From positions 31,359,496 through 31,423,495 of the forward strand of contig NC_091298.1 of the NCBI RefSeq assembly GCF_038502225.1: DNA of 64,000 bases, in the 5' to 3' direction. This DNA is from Cherax quadricarinatus (taxonomy: Eukaryota > Arthropoda > Malacostraca > Decapoda > Parastacidae). Below are positions 11,166 through 23,300 of this stretch, one piece after another; within the stretch, counting starts at the first letter, position 1, and every line of letters starts with the position of its first letter. Both the position numbers and the translations under genes were made by a program. The notes below the pieces were generated by a model. That model did no database searches, had not been told where the DNA came from, and saw only the letters and a program-made list of their open reading frames with translations.

Positions 11166-11984
11166 AATACGATGACTACACTATAGTTATCAAGCAGAGA
11201 ATACTAGAAGTTCAAACTATTCCTATCATCTAGCCAGTTTCTGGCTTGTGACGGGTTTGCCTGTAGTAACTCTTCAACTAAGGGAAGCAGGACCAGTTAC
11301 TTTCACAAATAGCTCTTTTAAGCTGGCTTTTGTAAGAAAGTTGCAACTTGGAGATTTATAGGGCTCAAGCTTGGAAAAAGTTTAGGACATAAATTATTTG
11401 GAAGTTTTCCTATGTGACTTTGAAGCCAAAAACAAAAGTACGGAAATAATAGCTGCCTAGCATAAAGAAAAAATACTTAGAACTTTGTTCCATCGAGCTT
11501 GCTAACTCAATTGCGACTTCAAATATAGAATCAACACACTAAAAGCACATAAAAACACCTAAATTTATCTCAGTAGCAGATTTAACATATTTTGTTGTGG
11601 TCTAATTTTATTTTCCTTAACAGATGTTAAATTTGATGACAAACGTATGCATTAAAGCCTCGACGTTCTCGTTTATGGCTCTGAAATTTGAAACATATTT
11701 TAATTTTGCTGCGTATTGTTACATCTGACCAGAACTTCAACATCATATAAACTAATTTAGTGATTCTCTGTACTTATACGTTGGAATTCATCATTATCAT
11801 CCTCAGTGCAACAGAGCATTTATGCTGTTGTTTAAAAGATTTTTTCCCGATGTAGGATTTGACACATTCGGCGAAAGAAATCTGGTTGTCATATGAACAT
11901 TTGAATGGAGAAACAGTGCACAAGCATACTGGCCCCTACTAGGTAGGTCCTGCCCAAATGGAACCATTTCCACCAACATATTTG
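11166..11984. other. No feature recognised
   Basis: AT-rich DNA without a convincing ORF or repeat. Confidence 0.4.
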
Positions 11985-12027
11985 TCCAGTAATTGAGGCA
12001 CTTTGGCAAGACTAGGGTATCTTTATT

Positions 12028-12066
12028 GTGGAAACGTTTCGTCAACAAGTGGCTTCCTCGGTCCAC
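12028..12066 (-). ncRNA. Hammerhead-ribozyme-like fold at a PLE-type end
   Basis: On the minus strand the order is: helix I arm GTGGA (12066-12062), core CCGAGGA (12061-12055; consensus CUGANGA, one change), an imperfect helix II, GAA (12040-12038), palindromic ACGT (12037-12034), T, and helix I arm TCCAC (12032-12028). The two helix I arms pair perfectly. It is followed by AATAAAGATACCC, the same tail as at 39912-39925. Helix II is weak, so catalytic activity is doubtful. Confidence 0.45.
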
Positions 12067-12179
12067 TGCAGAAGTGAATGGTGGAAGAAGTGATGGAGTT
12101 CGAGGTAGTCAGTCCCACAACCTTGAGTCGATGTGTTCAGTTCAACAATCTTTGTCCAACCCATTCCCAGATATGCCCT

Positions 12180-12530
12180 AGAAATTAATCTTAATTCTTC
12201 TTGATAGGCAATTCCTAATCAAACCCAACTCTTCTTACTCATCTGCCCTATTCGGCAGATTGTTCCACTCGTCAACAACTCAGTTCCCGAAATAGTACTT
12301 TCCTACATGTTTTCAAAATCTAAATTTTTATATTTAAATCCGTTATTTCGAGTAATTTCTTGGTTCGACATCCTCACTATTTTAGTTGTTTCACCTTTGT
12401 ATGTGTTTGTCCTCCTCACATTATGACAGATTTCTTTACAGTGAATTTCTTTTGTCATTCTTTTTTGTAATCTCTCCAGTGCATTAATATCCAAAACTGA
12501 GCTGCATAATCTAAGTAAAATTTTACTAAT
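12180..12530 (-). pseudogene. CR1-like RT C-terminal relic
   Basis: The minus-strand reading MDINALERLQKRMTKEIHC, then TRNNGFKYKNLDFE and (broken) VVDEWNNLP, aligns with the end of CR1-A ORF2p (MDINSLENVQRRMTKLIPC..., TRSNGFKLEKFRF..., VVDEWNKLP). About 40 codons are missing in the middle and stops are present. It is older than the two large CR1-A copies. Confidence 0.75.
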
Positions 12531-12614
12531 GAGGTAGATGAAGACGTATGTGTTTTTTAATACCTAGTTTTATTGCTAACTTAATATATGTTAGTATTTG
12601 TATGAATTTATAAA

Positions 12615-12702
12615 TGGAAAAAAAGGGTGTTCAACTTTACGGCGATTTCCGCTTTACGGCGGTAGCCTGGAACCTAACCTGCCGTGTAAGTGGGGCCCTA
12701 CT
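12615..12702 (-). mobile_element. Tigger/pogo-type transposon end, fragment
   Basis: Ends ...GGGGCCCTACTG followed by TA, the terminal pattern of pogo/Tigger elements (CAGTAGGGCCCCAC on the minus strand). It contains CGCTTTACGGCGG and CGGCGATTTCCGC, which are internally related. No matching second end was found within the window. Confidence 0.5.
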
Positions 12703-13225
12703 GTATCAAGCCAAGTCTTGATCTGTGCATATGAGTGTTTAGCTACATACTGTCCAGTCTTATTAATGATATATAGAAATGTAAAATAATCTTTTAATGG
12801 AGAATTAGGCACACATACAACATTTTGGTATCTTTATCTGATAGACTTAAAGCCATCCAGTAGCTTTATCAATACAAAACAGGAATATTAAAGGAAGAAG
12901 AAGTAATCAATCCCTTAGCCTCGTGGAATTATTTACAGAAGACAGCACAAGGTGAAGAAGTCAGTCCCTTAGCCAAGGAGTAAGTATTGAACACTGTAGT
13001 CTTCATGAATCTGAAGACCAGACAGGAAGATAGACGCTTATATACTGGAGTCAGACGAGTTGTAGCAGATGAAGATATTGTTACTGGTAGGCGGGACCCA
13101 TCAGTGGAAGTAGGTCATGGCCAACAGTTGGGCCACAGGTTGGTGGGTAGACAGTGGAAGCGTCGTTTGTTTCAAGATTGTTGTGCCTCACAAGTAGAAT
13201 AGATGCTTCAGCAAACGTGTGTCTG
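12703..13225. other. No feature recognised
   Basis: Contains two related GAAGTCAGTCCCTTAGCC / GAAGTAATCAATCCCTTAGCC stretches at about 12900-12980, suggesting a local duplication. No gene seen. Confidence 0.35.
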
Positions 13226-13795
13226 GCAATCCTCAGATTAGCTTACAGAAGCTTAAGCAAGGAGTCTCTCAAAGCATATAATGAGGGCAGTATTAGAATA
13301 TGCCGCACCATTATCAAACCAACACCTATTTAAGCATGTCAAGAAACTAGAGAAAGTGCAAAAGTTAGCAAAGGGATATTTGCTATGAGGAGATATTAAG
13401 GAAAGAAGGACTTCGGGTGATATGGTAACAGCGTAGAAAATACTAAGAGGAATTGATTAGGTGGACAGGGACAGATTGTTTGAGAAAGACGAAACATGTA
13501 CAGCAGACACAGATGGATACTGAAAACACAGATTAGTCAAGAGCATGTTAAGATGTATTAATTTAGTCATAGAGTGGTCATGAAGTGGAACAGACTGGAC
13601 AGTAGAGTGGTAGAGGCAGGATTCTTACAGTGTATTAAGTAAGAGGTGTGATAAGGCTCTGGATGCCTGGAGAGAGCGAATCTAATAGTGGAAAGAGAAC
13701 ATGTGAAGTCAGGAGCTGAGATTCGACCCCTGCAACCACGTATTGACGAGCATATATTGGTGAGTACACATATACACAAACCCTTAACACACTCA
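13226..13795 (+). pseudogene. CR1-B 3' end, decayed
   Basis: Matches the final part of CR1-B: sequence for ...VLEYAAPLSN..., KHVKKLEKVQKLA, then the region coding GIDKVDKDRMF and the KWNSLGSDVVEAGSIH equivalent. Many stops and indels are present. It ends in the element terminus GGTGAGTACACATATACACA, with the AC-rich tail typical of this family. Confidence 0.8.
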
Positions 13796-14017
13796 AATAG
13801 ACAGACAGACGTGGACGACGACTCCCTGACATGCAACAGACATGTTCAGGAATAACGGTGTTAAGGATGGTCTTTCATCAACAACAGCAAACCTCCATGT
13901 AAAAGAAATCCTCTTTGATAGCGCCACTGAACTAGAGTTCTTTGTCACAGCTTGCCACACTAAAGTTCAGTTTTATTATCAACTGCATTTAATGAAAAAC
14001 AAAGTTCTGAGGGTTTA
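13796..14017. other. No feature recognised
   Basis: Spacer between a CR1-B relic and the 20-bp minisatellite. Confidence 0.35.
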
Positions 14018-15095
14018 TACGAAGGTGTGAGTTTGGTACAACGTTGTGAGTGTCGGTATAATGTTATGTGTTGGGACAAAGTTTTGAGTGTTGATAGAAA
14101 GTTGTGAGCGCTGGTAGAAAGTTGTGAGTGTTTGCACAAAGTTGCAAGTGCTGGTATAAATTTGTGAGTGTTGGTGCAAAGTCGTGATGGATATAACATT
14201 CTGAGTAGTGGAAGAAAGTTGTTAATTTTGGTAAGTGTTGGTTCAAAGCTGAGAGAGTTGTATAAAGGTTTGAGTATTTGTTCAAGGTTCTTAGTATTTT
14301 TACATTATTTTGAGTGTTTGTACTACTAACTTGTGAGCATCCGTAAAATGTTAAGAATGTTATAACTAAGTTTCAAGTACAAGCTTAAGAAATTTTATAC
14401 AAAATTTTACGTATCTATACAAGTTTATGAGCAGGTTTACAATGTTCTTAGCATCTTTACAAATTTGTGAGTGTTTGGTAAGTTATGAGTATCTGTACAA
14501 AGTTGTGGACGTTTGTACTTTCTCAGTGTTCATTTAAAGTTATCAGTGTTTTACTAATTTGTGAGTAGTTGAAGAAAGTTGTATGTGTTTGTACTAGGTT
14601 ATATGTTTATAAATTTTAGTGTTTGTCTAAGTTCTGAGAGTCTGCACAAAGTTGGGAGCTTTTTTACAAATGTCTGTTTAAGTTGTGAATGATTGTATAA
14701 ATTTCTGAGAATTTGTATAAAATTCTGAGCTGTACCAAATTCTAAACAAATGTTTCAAGCTTAGAACATTTGTGATAAGTTCTGAGTATCAATAAAAATT
14801 TGTTTTTGTGTTAAGCTCTTAAAATCTTTACAAAGTTTTTGTTTCCTAAGTTCTGAGTAACTGTTCATGTGAGAACTGGTACTAAGTCATGATTATCTGT
14901 GTAGTGTTTCGGAGTTTTTTAAGTTTTAAGTATCTGTAGTAAGTTGTGAAGGTTTGCATGAAGTTGAATGTTTGTACTTACTGTGGATCCGAGTATTTGA
15001 ACGAGGTTATGGGTATGTGTACTATGCTCTGACTACCTGTGTAAAGTTGTGAGTGAACTAAGGTCTCAGTATCTGTGCAAAACTGTGGATGTTCT
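14018..15095. repeat. 20-bp minisatellite, degenerate
   Basis: About fifty units of GTTGTGAGTGTTGGTACAAA. They are best preserved at 14040-14190 and increasingly diverged to the right. Minus-strand ORFs in it are periodic artefacts. Confidence 0.85.
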
Positions 15096-16173
15096 CCCAT
15101 ACTTTTGTTCTCTTTACATATTTCTTACAATTGAGAGGCAGAGTGTTCAGTCTACCCTAGACGATTATTAATGTTCATCCGCCTCTGCCAGCCTTCATCT
15201 TTGAAAAACATCGTGGTAAAGTGTGATCCATCTCTAACAACATTTTCTTCTTTACAAAGTAGATGTTGGATCCAGATAGTATACTGCCAACTATATTGAA
15301 AACAAGACTCGTTGCAGAACATCATTTGTAAAGACAACGTCTCGCTCTGTGTTGAACTTTTAAGCAAAAGGAACGTTGTAATACGATGCCAGATAACTGG
15401 GATAATATATGTACATAAGTTCTGATATATTCGTTTGCTTTACTGACATGAAGTTTTACTTGTTCTCTCAAAAATCTGGTTTCTTTTTAACAATGGTTTC
15501 ATCACTCCTCACAAAATGTCTTTCTCACCAAATTTTCGTCTTAATTCGTCTCCATATGTTCATCTCTCATTGCCAAAAATTCGACTCGACTCACCAAAAG
15601 ACACATTGGTCTTCAGAAACTATTCCGTCTTCACCGAAAATCATTTTCTTCACTAAAATGCTTTACCGGTCACATCTAGTAGTCTGTATTCGTTATAAAA
15701 ATAATTCTGTCATTACTAGAAGGTAAAATCACCTTAGACAAAAGAACCATGTTCTTGATTTATGAAATCTTCAACTTCCTAGGAAATGAAGAAATATATA
15801 AAGTACATGAAACCACAGTGGTAGATTAAGGAAGAACTCCGCATCACAAGTTCATCAAGATATTTGTTGACAGTGTGTTAGCACACTGGTTTAGGAAGCA
15901 GGAGGATGCTGTATATGGTATAACCTTTGTTAACTGAACTAAAGTTATATAAAAGCTGGTAACAAATGACGAAACACCAGGAGCATTACTCTGCTACAGT
16001 AATTATAAATGTGATACTCCACGGAACACATCCTTCGTTATAGCCACAGTGTAAAACAAGGAAGCCTAGAGGAACAGTTCAACAGCTCATGTTAAGGGAA
16101 CACATACAACACAAAAAAATAGGTAGATGATTATAATTAATTTATTATTATTGTTATTGTTAAAATTATTACA

Positions 16174-16205
<32 letters not shown>

Positions 16206-16555
16206 TAGCTGAAAACTGGACTTAATTTGTTAGATGAAAACGACTATGCAAAAAATAAGTTCTATAACTAATACTAACTGAGTGTATCTGGGTCACCTGT
16301 CCCGTGAAATGTAAATAAAGGGGGTTAAATTACAATCAGATTTTGCCAGAAAAAACAGAGCAGAGGTAGAGAGGGGAGAAATGGAACTAGGTCGTCCACT
16401 TCTCGCTTTCACGGGTAAATGTTTTGTAAACCAACTTTGTAGGTTTAAACCTGCTTTTAGGTTTATTCTGGTAAAACGATAAATTAAACGGATACAGAAG
16501 CGTGCTGCAGACATTAATGAGTCGTATACACAGATAACTCGCACGTAGGAAAGAG
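15096..16555. other. Mostly unrecognised; one (ATT)n run
   Basis: AT-rich DNA with (ATT)n at about 16166-16203. No coding region or family could be supported. Confidence 0.4.
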
Positions 16556-16560
16556 GAACT

Positions 16561-16638
16561 TACGACAACGTTTCGGTCCGACTTCGACCATGAGTGTGAC
16601 TTTGCAAATGGTCCAAATCGGACCGAAACCTCGTCGTA
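16561..16638. repeat. Large imperfect inverted repeat, PLE-terminal type
   Basis: Arms TACGACAACGTTTCGGTCCG (from 16561) and CGGACCGAAACCTCGTCGTA (to 16638) are complementary with a few mismatches around a roughly 30-nt spacer. The CGTTTC/GAAACG core recurs at the PLE-type ends elsewhere in the window. Confidence 0.6.
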
Positions 16639-16739
16639 AGCTCCTCTCTCCTATGTACGGGTTATCTGTGTATTGTTCCAGTCACGGTATTGTGCCTTTT
16701 TGTTCATTAGTGAGTAGAATACAGGTATAGAGGAAGCTA

Positions 16740-16810
16740 ATAGTGCTACAACGTTTCACTCTATGTAAAGCATAGTCTAAGTAGAGCGAAACGTAGTTTG
16801 CAAGAAAACC
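16740..16810. repeat. Paired GAAACG/CGTTTC motif, PLE-terminal type
   Basis: CAACGTTTCACTCTATG and TAGAGCGAAACGTAG face each other within 50 bp, resembling two head-to-head copies of a PLE end. No hammerhead core was found. Confidence 0.35.
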
Positions 16811-18125
16811 TTGCTCAACACCTATGTATTTTCTTCAACAATAAATTAAGTTTAGGGACACAATCGCATGTTTTTCTTAAGAATTTTATTTTGCTTTTCA
16901 TCTCTTAAAATTTTCAAATCTTTCATTGATCGTTGAAAATGAAATATTAGAGACCAGTAGAGATTGTAACGAGATCAACAACTGGAGGGAAATGATTTAA
17001 TCGAAATTAAACTTGAAGTTAATCTGCTGATGAAGTAAGATTTTACCGCTGAAGAGGCATATGCATATACTAAAAGGCCTTGAATCTGGGTCCCTGAAGG
17101 GCTAAAAGGAATATATCTTGATACATATTCGCAATTTATGTAGCATATGTTACTTGGATATTTGCGAAATGCTTGTTATCTTATTTTCATTAATAAGATA
17201 CCTGGACATATTAGAGACGTTATTATATTGTCTATCTTTACATTACTTAATATGCAGACAATGAAGCACACAGTATTCAAATACGTAATCACTCACTGGG
17301 ATGGGATGCTGCCCAGATTATTGTACCAAACGGTTCTGTCATGGAAAGAAACATAATTGAATCTTCTCTCTTGAAAAATGACAGGAATGCAGCAAATAGC
17401 TCAAATTGTGGGTTATACAAGCTCGTCAGCTATTTAATAGAGTCTATTGTATACAATCTTAAACAGCAATGCTATACAATATCACAGGACTGCTCATTAT
17501 GCCAGGAGGTTTCATGATGGATTGGTTACGCTCGACTTGTGTCTACGTGCCAAAACTTCATGCTACGTCTACGTTTAGATTCACTGTGCCATACAGTGAC
17601 AAGTAAACAAGATTACATGATAACATAGGTAGTGGGGTTCCAAGATATTAGAAGCAGAAATTTGGATCACAGAAATATTATAAGAATGCTATAGAAGATT
17701 CCCAAGTAAGGCATATTAACCGACACTGAGAAGGATAGTAGACAATATTTAGGAAGAAATACTTCTGAGTACCCCTGAGAATATTGAAGTGCCCGAGAGG
17801 AGGACATCTAAACAGACAAAGAGCATATTCTATTCCTTTATTTTATCAATTAAAAAGGTTACACAGAATACTAGCAATCCACATAAATAGCATCCTGTTC
17901 TAGGCGGCTAGAACAAGCTTGGGGCTGGTTATTATATCTTCTAATTTCAGAATATTTGATATCTTAAAAACCCTCTTACCCCATATGGGAAGGAGAGGGA
18001 TGGTGGTGGTGCGGGGTTGGCATTGACTGTTGGCCCACATTCTAAAAGAACCTACGGCCGGTGACAGACTGCGCTACTCTGAGAAAACTTCCCCTGCTTC
18101 AGTTGCTACCTTGCAACATTGCATC
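16811..18125. other. No feature recognised
   Basis: AT-rich. A 69-codon ORF at 17147-17356 has no recognisable motif and looks fortuitous. Confidence 0.4.
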
Positions 18126-18165
18126 GCTCCTGATAACGCACTGAGAAGTGTGAAAGTACTTGAGC
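18126..18165 (+). ncRNA. Hammerhead-ribozyme-like fold, best example
   Basis: Helix I arm GCTC (18126-18129) is followed by core CTGATAA (18130-18136; consensus CUGANGA, so one change) and one extra C. Helix II is GCACT/AGTGT with a GAGA loop (18138-18151). Then come GAA (18152-18154), palindrome AGTACT as helix III (18155-18160), T at the predicted cleavage position, and helix I arm GAGC (18162-18165). All three helices form. This is the type I layout with a minimal self-complementary helix III, as described for PLE-encoded hammerheads. The A for G8 and the extra base may reduce activity. Confidence 0.55.
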
Positions 18166-18187
18166 TAAATATTTCCATCCCCAGTAA

Positions 18188-18247
<60 letters not shown>
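18188..18247. repeat. (TA)n microsatellite
   Basis: About thirty TA units directly abut the MITE terminus at 18248. Confidence 0.98.
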
Positions 18248-18253
<6 letters not shown>

Positions 18254-18484
18254 GCCAAATAGGTAAAATTGGTTAATTAACAAGAACTCATTTTAAATTA
18301 AGTCCTTTCCAAAATTTTCTCTCAGACGTTTAAAGATATATATATTTTTTTTCGTTTACATTAATATAAAACCTAATAATTTTACACTAAAAGAACATTA
18401 GAAAAATTAACCTAACATAACTATAACAAGCGTAATATAATTTAGCCTAATCCAACTAAATATATTTTAGATAAGTTTACAATA

Positions 18485-19290
18485 CAGTGGAACCTTGAAA
18501 ATCGAACGTACCAAATATCGAACGTTTCGAAAATCAGACCATTTTTTCGGACAAACTGTGTACCAAAAATCGAACGCGTTTCAAATTTCGGACCGCCGAG
18601 TACGGGACCTGTCCGCTAGCCCGCTCTGTCCCCTCTGTCCGCATCCCCGCGCAGGCGCGTGAGCAGTCTAGCTTTGTTTATGCTTGAGTGAACACTAACC
18701 TGCGCTCTCATTCACACATTTTACGATTATTTCGTTGTGTTTAGTACTTGTGGGACTGTGAAATAAGCTGCCATGGGCCCAAAGAAACTTGCTAGCGGTA
18801 CCCCTGTGGTAAAGAAAGTGAGAAACACCATAGATGTGAAGAAGGAAATAATACAGAAGTATGAGAGTGGTGCGAGACTTGTTGAGCTTGCCAGGATGTA
18901 CAGAGGACTGTGGACAGTTATTTTGTGAGACAGAAACAGACGACTGTGGATAGTTATTTTGTGAGACAGAAACAGAGGACTGTAGACAGTTATTTTGTGA
19001 GACTGGGGTCCAATGACTCCAGATGCCATCACCAATCTTCAATAAAGGTAAGTAAAAATGATATTTTATATTACTATACATAAATAAAGACTATAGCATT
19101 TGTTGTGTGTATGTAAAACTGTAATTAATCTCTATAAAACGTATTATTTTTGTGAATATTTTTGGGTTTCTGGAACGGATTAATTGTATTTCCATTATTT
19201 CTCATGGGAAATATTGCTTCGAATTTCAGACTTTTCGAATTTAGAACTAGCTCCTGGAACGGATTAAGTTCGATTTTTGAGGTTCCACTG
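18485..19290 (+). mobile_element. Tigger/pogo-type DNA transposon, internally deleted
   Basis: An 806-bp element is flanked by TA on both sides (18483-18484, 19291-19292). Its ends CAGTGGAACCTTGAAAATCG and CGATTTTTGAGGTTCCACTG are inverted repeats of about 20 bp with one or two mismatches. Length and content show a non-autonomous derivative of a larger autonomous Tigger. Confidence 0.9.
18773..18928 (+). pseudogene. Remnant of Tigger transposase N-terminus
   Basis: A 51-codon ORF begins MGPKKLASGTPVVKK and continues TIDVKKEIIQKYESGARLVE. This resembles the CENP-B/Psq-like helix-turn-helix at the start of Tigger transposases. It then runs straight into RGLWTVIL and stops. After that, a roughly 39-bp block whose translation is of RQKQTTVDSYFV type is repeated three times (about 18902-19004), resembling the transposase C-terminus. 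The catalytic DDE core is absent, so the protein cannot transpose anything by itself. An intact promoter was not identified. Confidence 0.75.
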
Positions 19291-19458
19291 TAATTTAATA
19301 ATAAACACAATGAAATATATTTTTTTCGTTAGGTTCACAATGTTTTTTTTTTGTGAAATTATTGCATACAAAAATTTTCGCTTACCTTATTCGGCATAAA
19401 GAGCATTACTGTTTAAGGAAAATAACAGATTTTACCTATTCGGCACGACATATATATA

Positions 19459-19611
19459 TGTCGTGCCGAATAGATAGCATAATAAATAAGGATAGGTAAG
19501 TTTTCTAAGATTCTTTTGGTACAAAATTATTAATTTTTGCATTAACATAAATAAAAAAATATATCTTTAAACGTATGGGAGAAAATTTAAGAAAGGACTT
19601 AATTTTAAATG
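19459..19611 (-). mobile_element. TA-associated MITE, copy 2, truncated
   Basis: Begins TGTCGTGCCGAATAGATAG only nine bases after copy 1 ends, in inverted orientation and separated by a short (TA)n. It ends in AGGACTTAATTTTAAATG, short of the second terminus. An internal deletion of about 200 bp follows the first 20 bases. Confidence 0.75.
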
Positions 19612-19794
19612 AAATGCACTACCAGCAGGATTCGGGTCAAGGTTCTCAGCTCACCACAGATGTAACCACCTCTCAACTTGTCACCATAAACCATTCAGTT
19701 ACAAATGCCTCAAAACTTTAGGTAGTTTGCTGGATCGCGGGATGTGTTTCTGTTAACGCCGGGAACACCAGTGAGCCTCAAGTATAGTCTCATG
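19612..19794. other. No feature recognised
   Basis: Short spacer; possible degraded tRNA-like words but no box pair I can defend. Confidence 0.3.
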
Positions 19795-20302
19795 GTCTCA
19801 ATCAATCAATCAAGTTTATTCTCTACAAGGATTACAATGCGGGGTTTACACATTTTGGATATTGTGTGGTTTACATGTTTTAAAATACTAATTACAGAGG
19901 GGGCCACTAGGACACCTAGCATGGCTAGGCATTTCGGGCAGACTTAGATTAATTCTTAACTTTAAATTATTACAGATTATGGTATTATTGTTTGTGAGTT
20001 TAGCAATGTGGATGCTTTTGTTTTGGCACAATACATAGTGTCTATATTGGAGTATCATAGGCAAACTTATGACTAGTTAGGATTCATTATTTTAAGATTA
20101 AGATTCGTATTTCTGTGTTTATAGTCAATGGGTGAGTGAGTGTAAGTGTGAACCATGAGGTGGTTTTCATGTAGTTAGTTGACGGGGTGTATCAGGGAGA
20201 TAAGATGTTTTCTAACTGTAGTTTTGAAAGTGATGAATGTGTCTGCAGTTCTAGAGTTTTCAGGTAGGGTGTTCCAGATTTTAGGCCCTTTGACACACAT
20301 TG
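19795..20302 (-). pseudogene. L2/CR1-like element, 3' portion (part 1, split by CR1-A)
   Basis: On the minus strand this is the 3' end of a second CR1/L2-type element. It starts (plus-strand view) with ATCAATCAATCAAG, a simple 3' tail read backwards, and includes the codons for the conserved C-terminal stretch ending in a KTAxxKHL-like motif. It is interrupted at 20302 by CR1-A copy 1 and resumes at 23350. Confidence 0.65.
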
Positions 20303-23300
20303 CAACACTTGGGTTGGGTTGAAGTTATAAATAAAGACAATAGATCAGGTCAGCAAACAAAGGGGGACAGCAGAGGGCAGCAAGGGACTAGCTCCCTTAA
20401 GGTTTACTGTACTAATAGCAGGAGTGTAAGAAATAAGATAGATGAGCTAAGATTAATTGCAAGTGCAGGAAACATAGATATTATTGCTATAACAGAGACC
20501 TGGCTCAATCTAAAAGATAGAGATGCCCTCTGAATGTCACATACAAGGCTATAAATTATTCCACACTGACAGGGTCAACAGGAAAGGTGGTGGAGTAGCG
20601 ATGTATGTCAGAGACAATTTAAATTGTTGTGTTAGACAAGATATTAAATTAGAAGCGTCAGTCACTGAATCTGTTTGGTTACAGCTTCTCGAGGGCCGAG
20701 AAAAACTAATTTTGGGTGTGATTTACAGGGCCCCAAATCTTGATAGGGAGTGCAGTAAACTTCTATGGGACGAAATTCGTAAGGCATCTACATACGAAAA
20801 TGTTGTGCTAATGGGAGATTTCAACTATAGACAGATTGACTGGAGCAATTTGACAGGAAATTTAGAGCCAGGTGACTTTCTTGATACGATCCAGGATTGT
20901 TTTTTAAAACAGTTTGTGACAGAGCCAACTAGGGGAAATAACCTCCTTGACTTGGTTCTTGCCAGTAGGGAAACACTAATTAATAATCTTGAGGTTAATG
21001 ATGAGCTTGGGGAAAGTGATCACAAATCACTCAGTTTTAATATATCATGGAATTCCCCTAATAATGGCAATCAAGTCTCCGTCCCTGACTTTCGCTTGGC
21101 TGATTTCATAGGACTGAAAAATTACTTAGGTGGGCTGAACTGGAATGACCTGACTAAGGGTCAGGTAGGTGGTGATGGTTGCCGATATGATGCTTTCCAG
21201 GGCATAGTTCTAGCTGTTCAGTCAAATTATGTTCCAAATAGGGAAATCAGATCAAACAAAAATGATCCTAAATGGATGAACAATAGATTAAAATATCTGA
21301 TTGGTCAAAAGAGAGGCATATATAGGCAAATCAAAAGAGGAGAGGGGCAATTAAGAAATCGATATATTCAGTTAAAGAGAGAAATAAAAAAGGGAATTAG
21401 AAAAGCAAAAAGAGATTATGAGGTTAAAGTTGCAAGAGAATCGAAGACTAACCCAAAAGGATTCTTTCAGGTATACAGAAGTAAGATCAGGGACAAGATA
21501 GGCCCACTCAAAAGTTCCTCGGGTCAGCTCACTGACAGTGATAAGGAAATGTGTAGATTTTTTAACATACGTCCTCTCAGTTTTTACACAGGAGAATACC
21601 AGCGATATTCCAGTAATGATAAATTATGTAGAACAGGACGATAATAAACTGTGCACGATTAGGGTCACAAGTGACATGGTCCTTAAGCAAATAGATAAAT
21701 TAAAACCTAACAAATCCCCAGGCCCTGATGAACTGTATGCAAGGGTTCTAAAGGAATGTAAAGAGGAGCTTAGCACACCTTTGGCTAATCTTTTCAACAT
21801 ATCACTACAAACTGGCATGGTGCCAGATAAGTGGAAAATGGCAAATGTGATACCTATTTTCAAAACAGGTGACAGGTCCTTAGCTTCGAACTATAGACCA
21901 ATAAGCCTAACCTCCATAGTGGGAAAATTTATGGAATCAATAATTGCCGAGGCAGTTCGTAGCCACCTTGAAAAGCATAAATTAATCAACGAATCTCAGC
22001 ATGGTTTTACAAAGGGGCGTTCCTGTCTTACGAATTTATTAACTTTTTTCACTAAGGTATTTGAGGAGGTAGATCATGGTAATGAATATGATATTGTGTA
22101 TATGGACTTCAGTAAGGCTTTTGACAGGGTCCCACATCAGAGACTATTGAGGAAAATTAAAGCACATGGAATAGGAGGAGAAATTTTTTCCTGGATAGAG
22201 GCATGGTTGACAAATAGGCAGCAGAGAGTTTGCATAAATGGGGAGAAATCAGAGTGGGGAAGCGTCACGAGCGGTGTTCCACAGGGGTCAGTGTTGGGCC
22301 CCCTGCTGTTCACAATCTACATAAACGACATAGATGAGGGTATAAAGAGCGACATCGGCAAGTTTGCCGATGACACCAAAATAGGCCGTCGAATTCATTC
22401 TGACGAGGACATTCGAGCACTCCAGGAAGATTTGAATAGACTGATGCAGTGGTCGGAGAAGTGGCGGATGCAGTTTAATATAGACAAATGCAAAGTTCTA
22501 AATGTTGGACAGGACAATGACCATGCCACATATAAACTAAATAATGTAGATCTTAATATTACGGATTGCGAAAAAGATTTAGGAGTTCTGGTTAGCAGTA
22601 ATCTGAAGCCAAGACAACAGTGCATAAGTGTTCGCAATAAAGCTAATAGAATCCTTGGCTTCATATCAAGAAGCATAAATAATAGGAGTCCTCAGGTTGT
22701 TCTTCAACTCTATACATCCTTGGTTAGGCCTCATTTAGATTATGCTGCACAGTTTTGGTCACCGTATTACAGAATGGATATAAATTCTCTGGAAAATGTA
22801 CAAAGGAGGATGACAAAGTTGATCCCATGTATCAGAAACCTTCCCTATGAGGATAGACTAAGGGCCCTGAAACTGCACTCTCTAGAAAGACGTAGAATTA
22901 GGGAGGATATGATTGAGGTGTATAAATGGAAGACAGGAATAAATAAAGGGGATGTAAATAGTGTGTTGAAAATATCTAGCCTAGACAGGACTCGCAGCAA
23001 TGGTTTTAAGTTGGAAAAATTCAGATTCAGGAAGGATATAGGAAAGTACTGGTTTGGTAATAGAGTTGTGGATGAGTGGAACAAACTCCCAAGTACCGTT
23101 ATAGAGGCCAGAACGTTGTGTAGCTTTAAAAATAGGTTGGATAAATACATGAGTAGATGTGGGTGGGTGTGAGTTAGACCTGATAGCTTGTGCTACCAGG
23201 TCGGTTGCCGTGTTCCTCCCTTAAGTCAATGTGACCTGACCTGACTAGGTTGGGTGCATTGGCTTAAGCCGGTAGGAGACTTGGACCTGCCTCGCATGGG

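Larger units (their letters stand above)
18248..19450 (+). mobile_element. TA-associated MITE, copy 1, carrying a Tigger insertion
   Basis: Starts TGTTGTGCCAAATAGG and ends CCTATTCGGCACGACA, i.e. inverted termini, next to (TA)n on both sides. Removing the nested Tigger (18485-19290) leaves about 397 bp, close to the 390-bp copy at 46346-46735. There is no coding capacity. Parts of the same element recur at 19459, 32298, 32880, 46346, 47136 and 52804. Confidence 0.8.

Noticed and set aside
16740..16810. Hammerhead motif at the paired GAAACG sites
   Set aside because: GAAACG is present on both strands but no CUGANGA-like core or helix I arms could be found.
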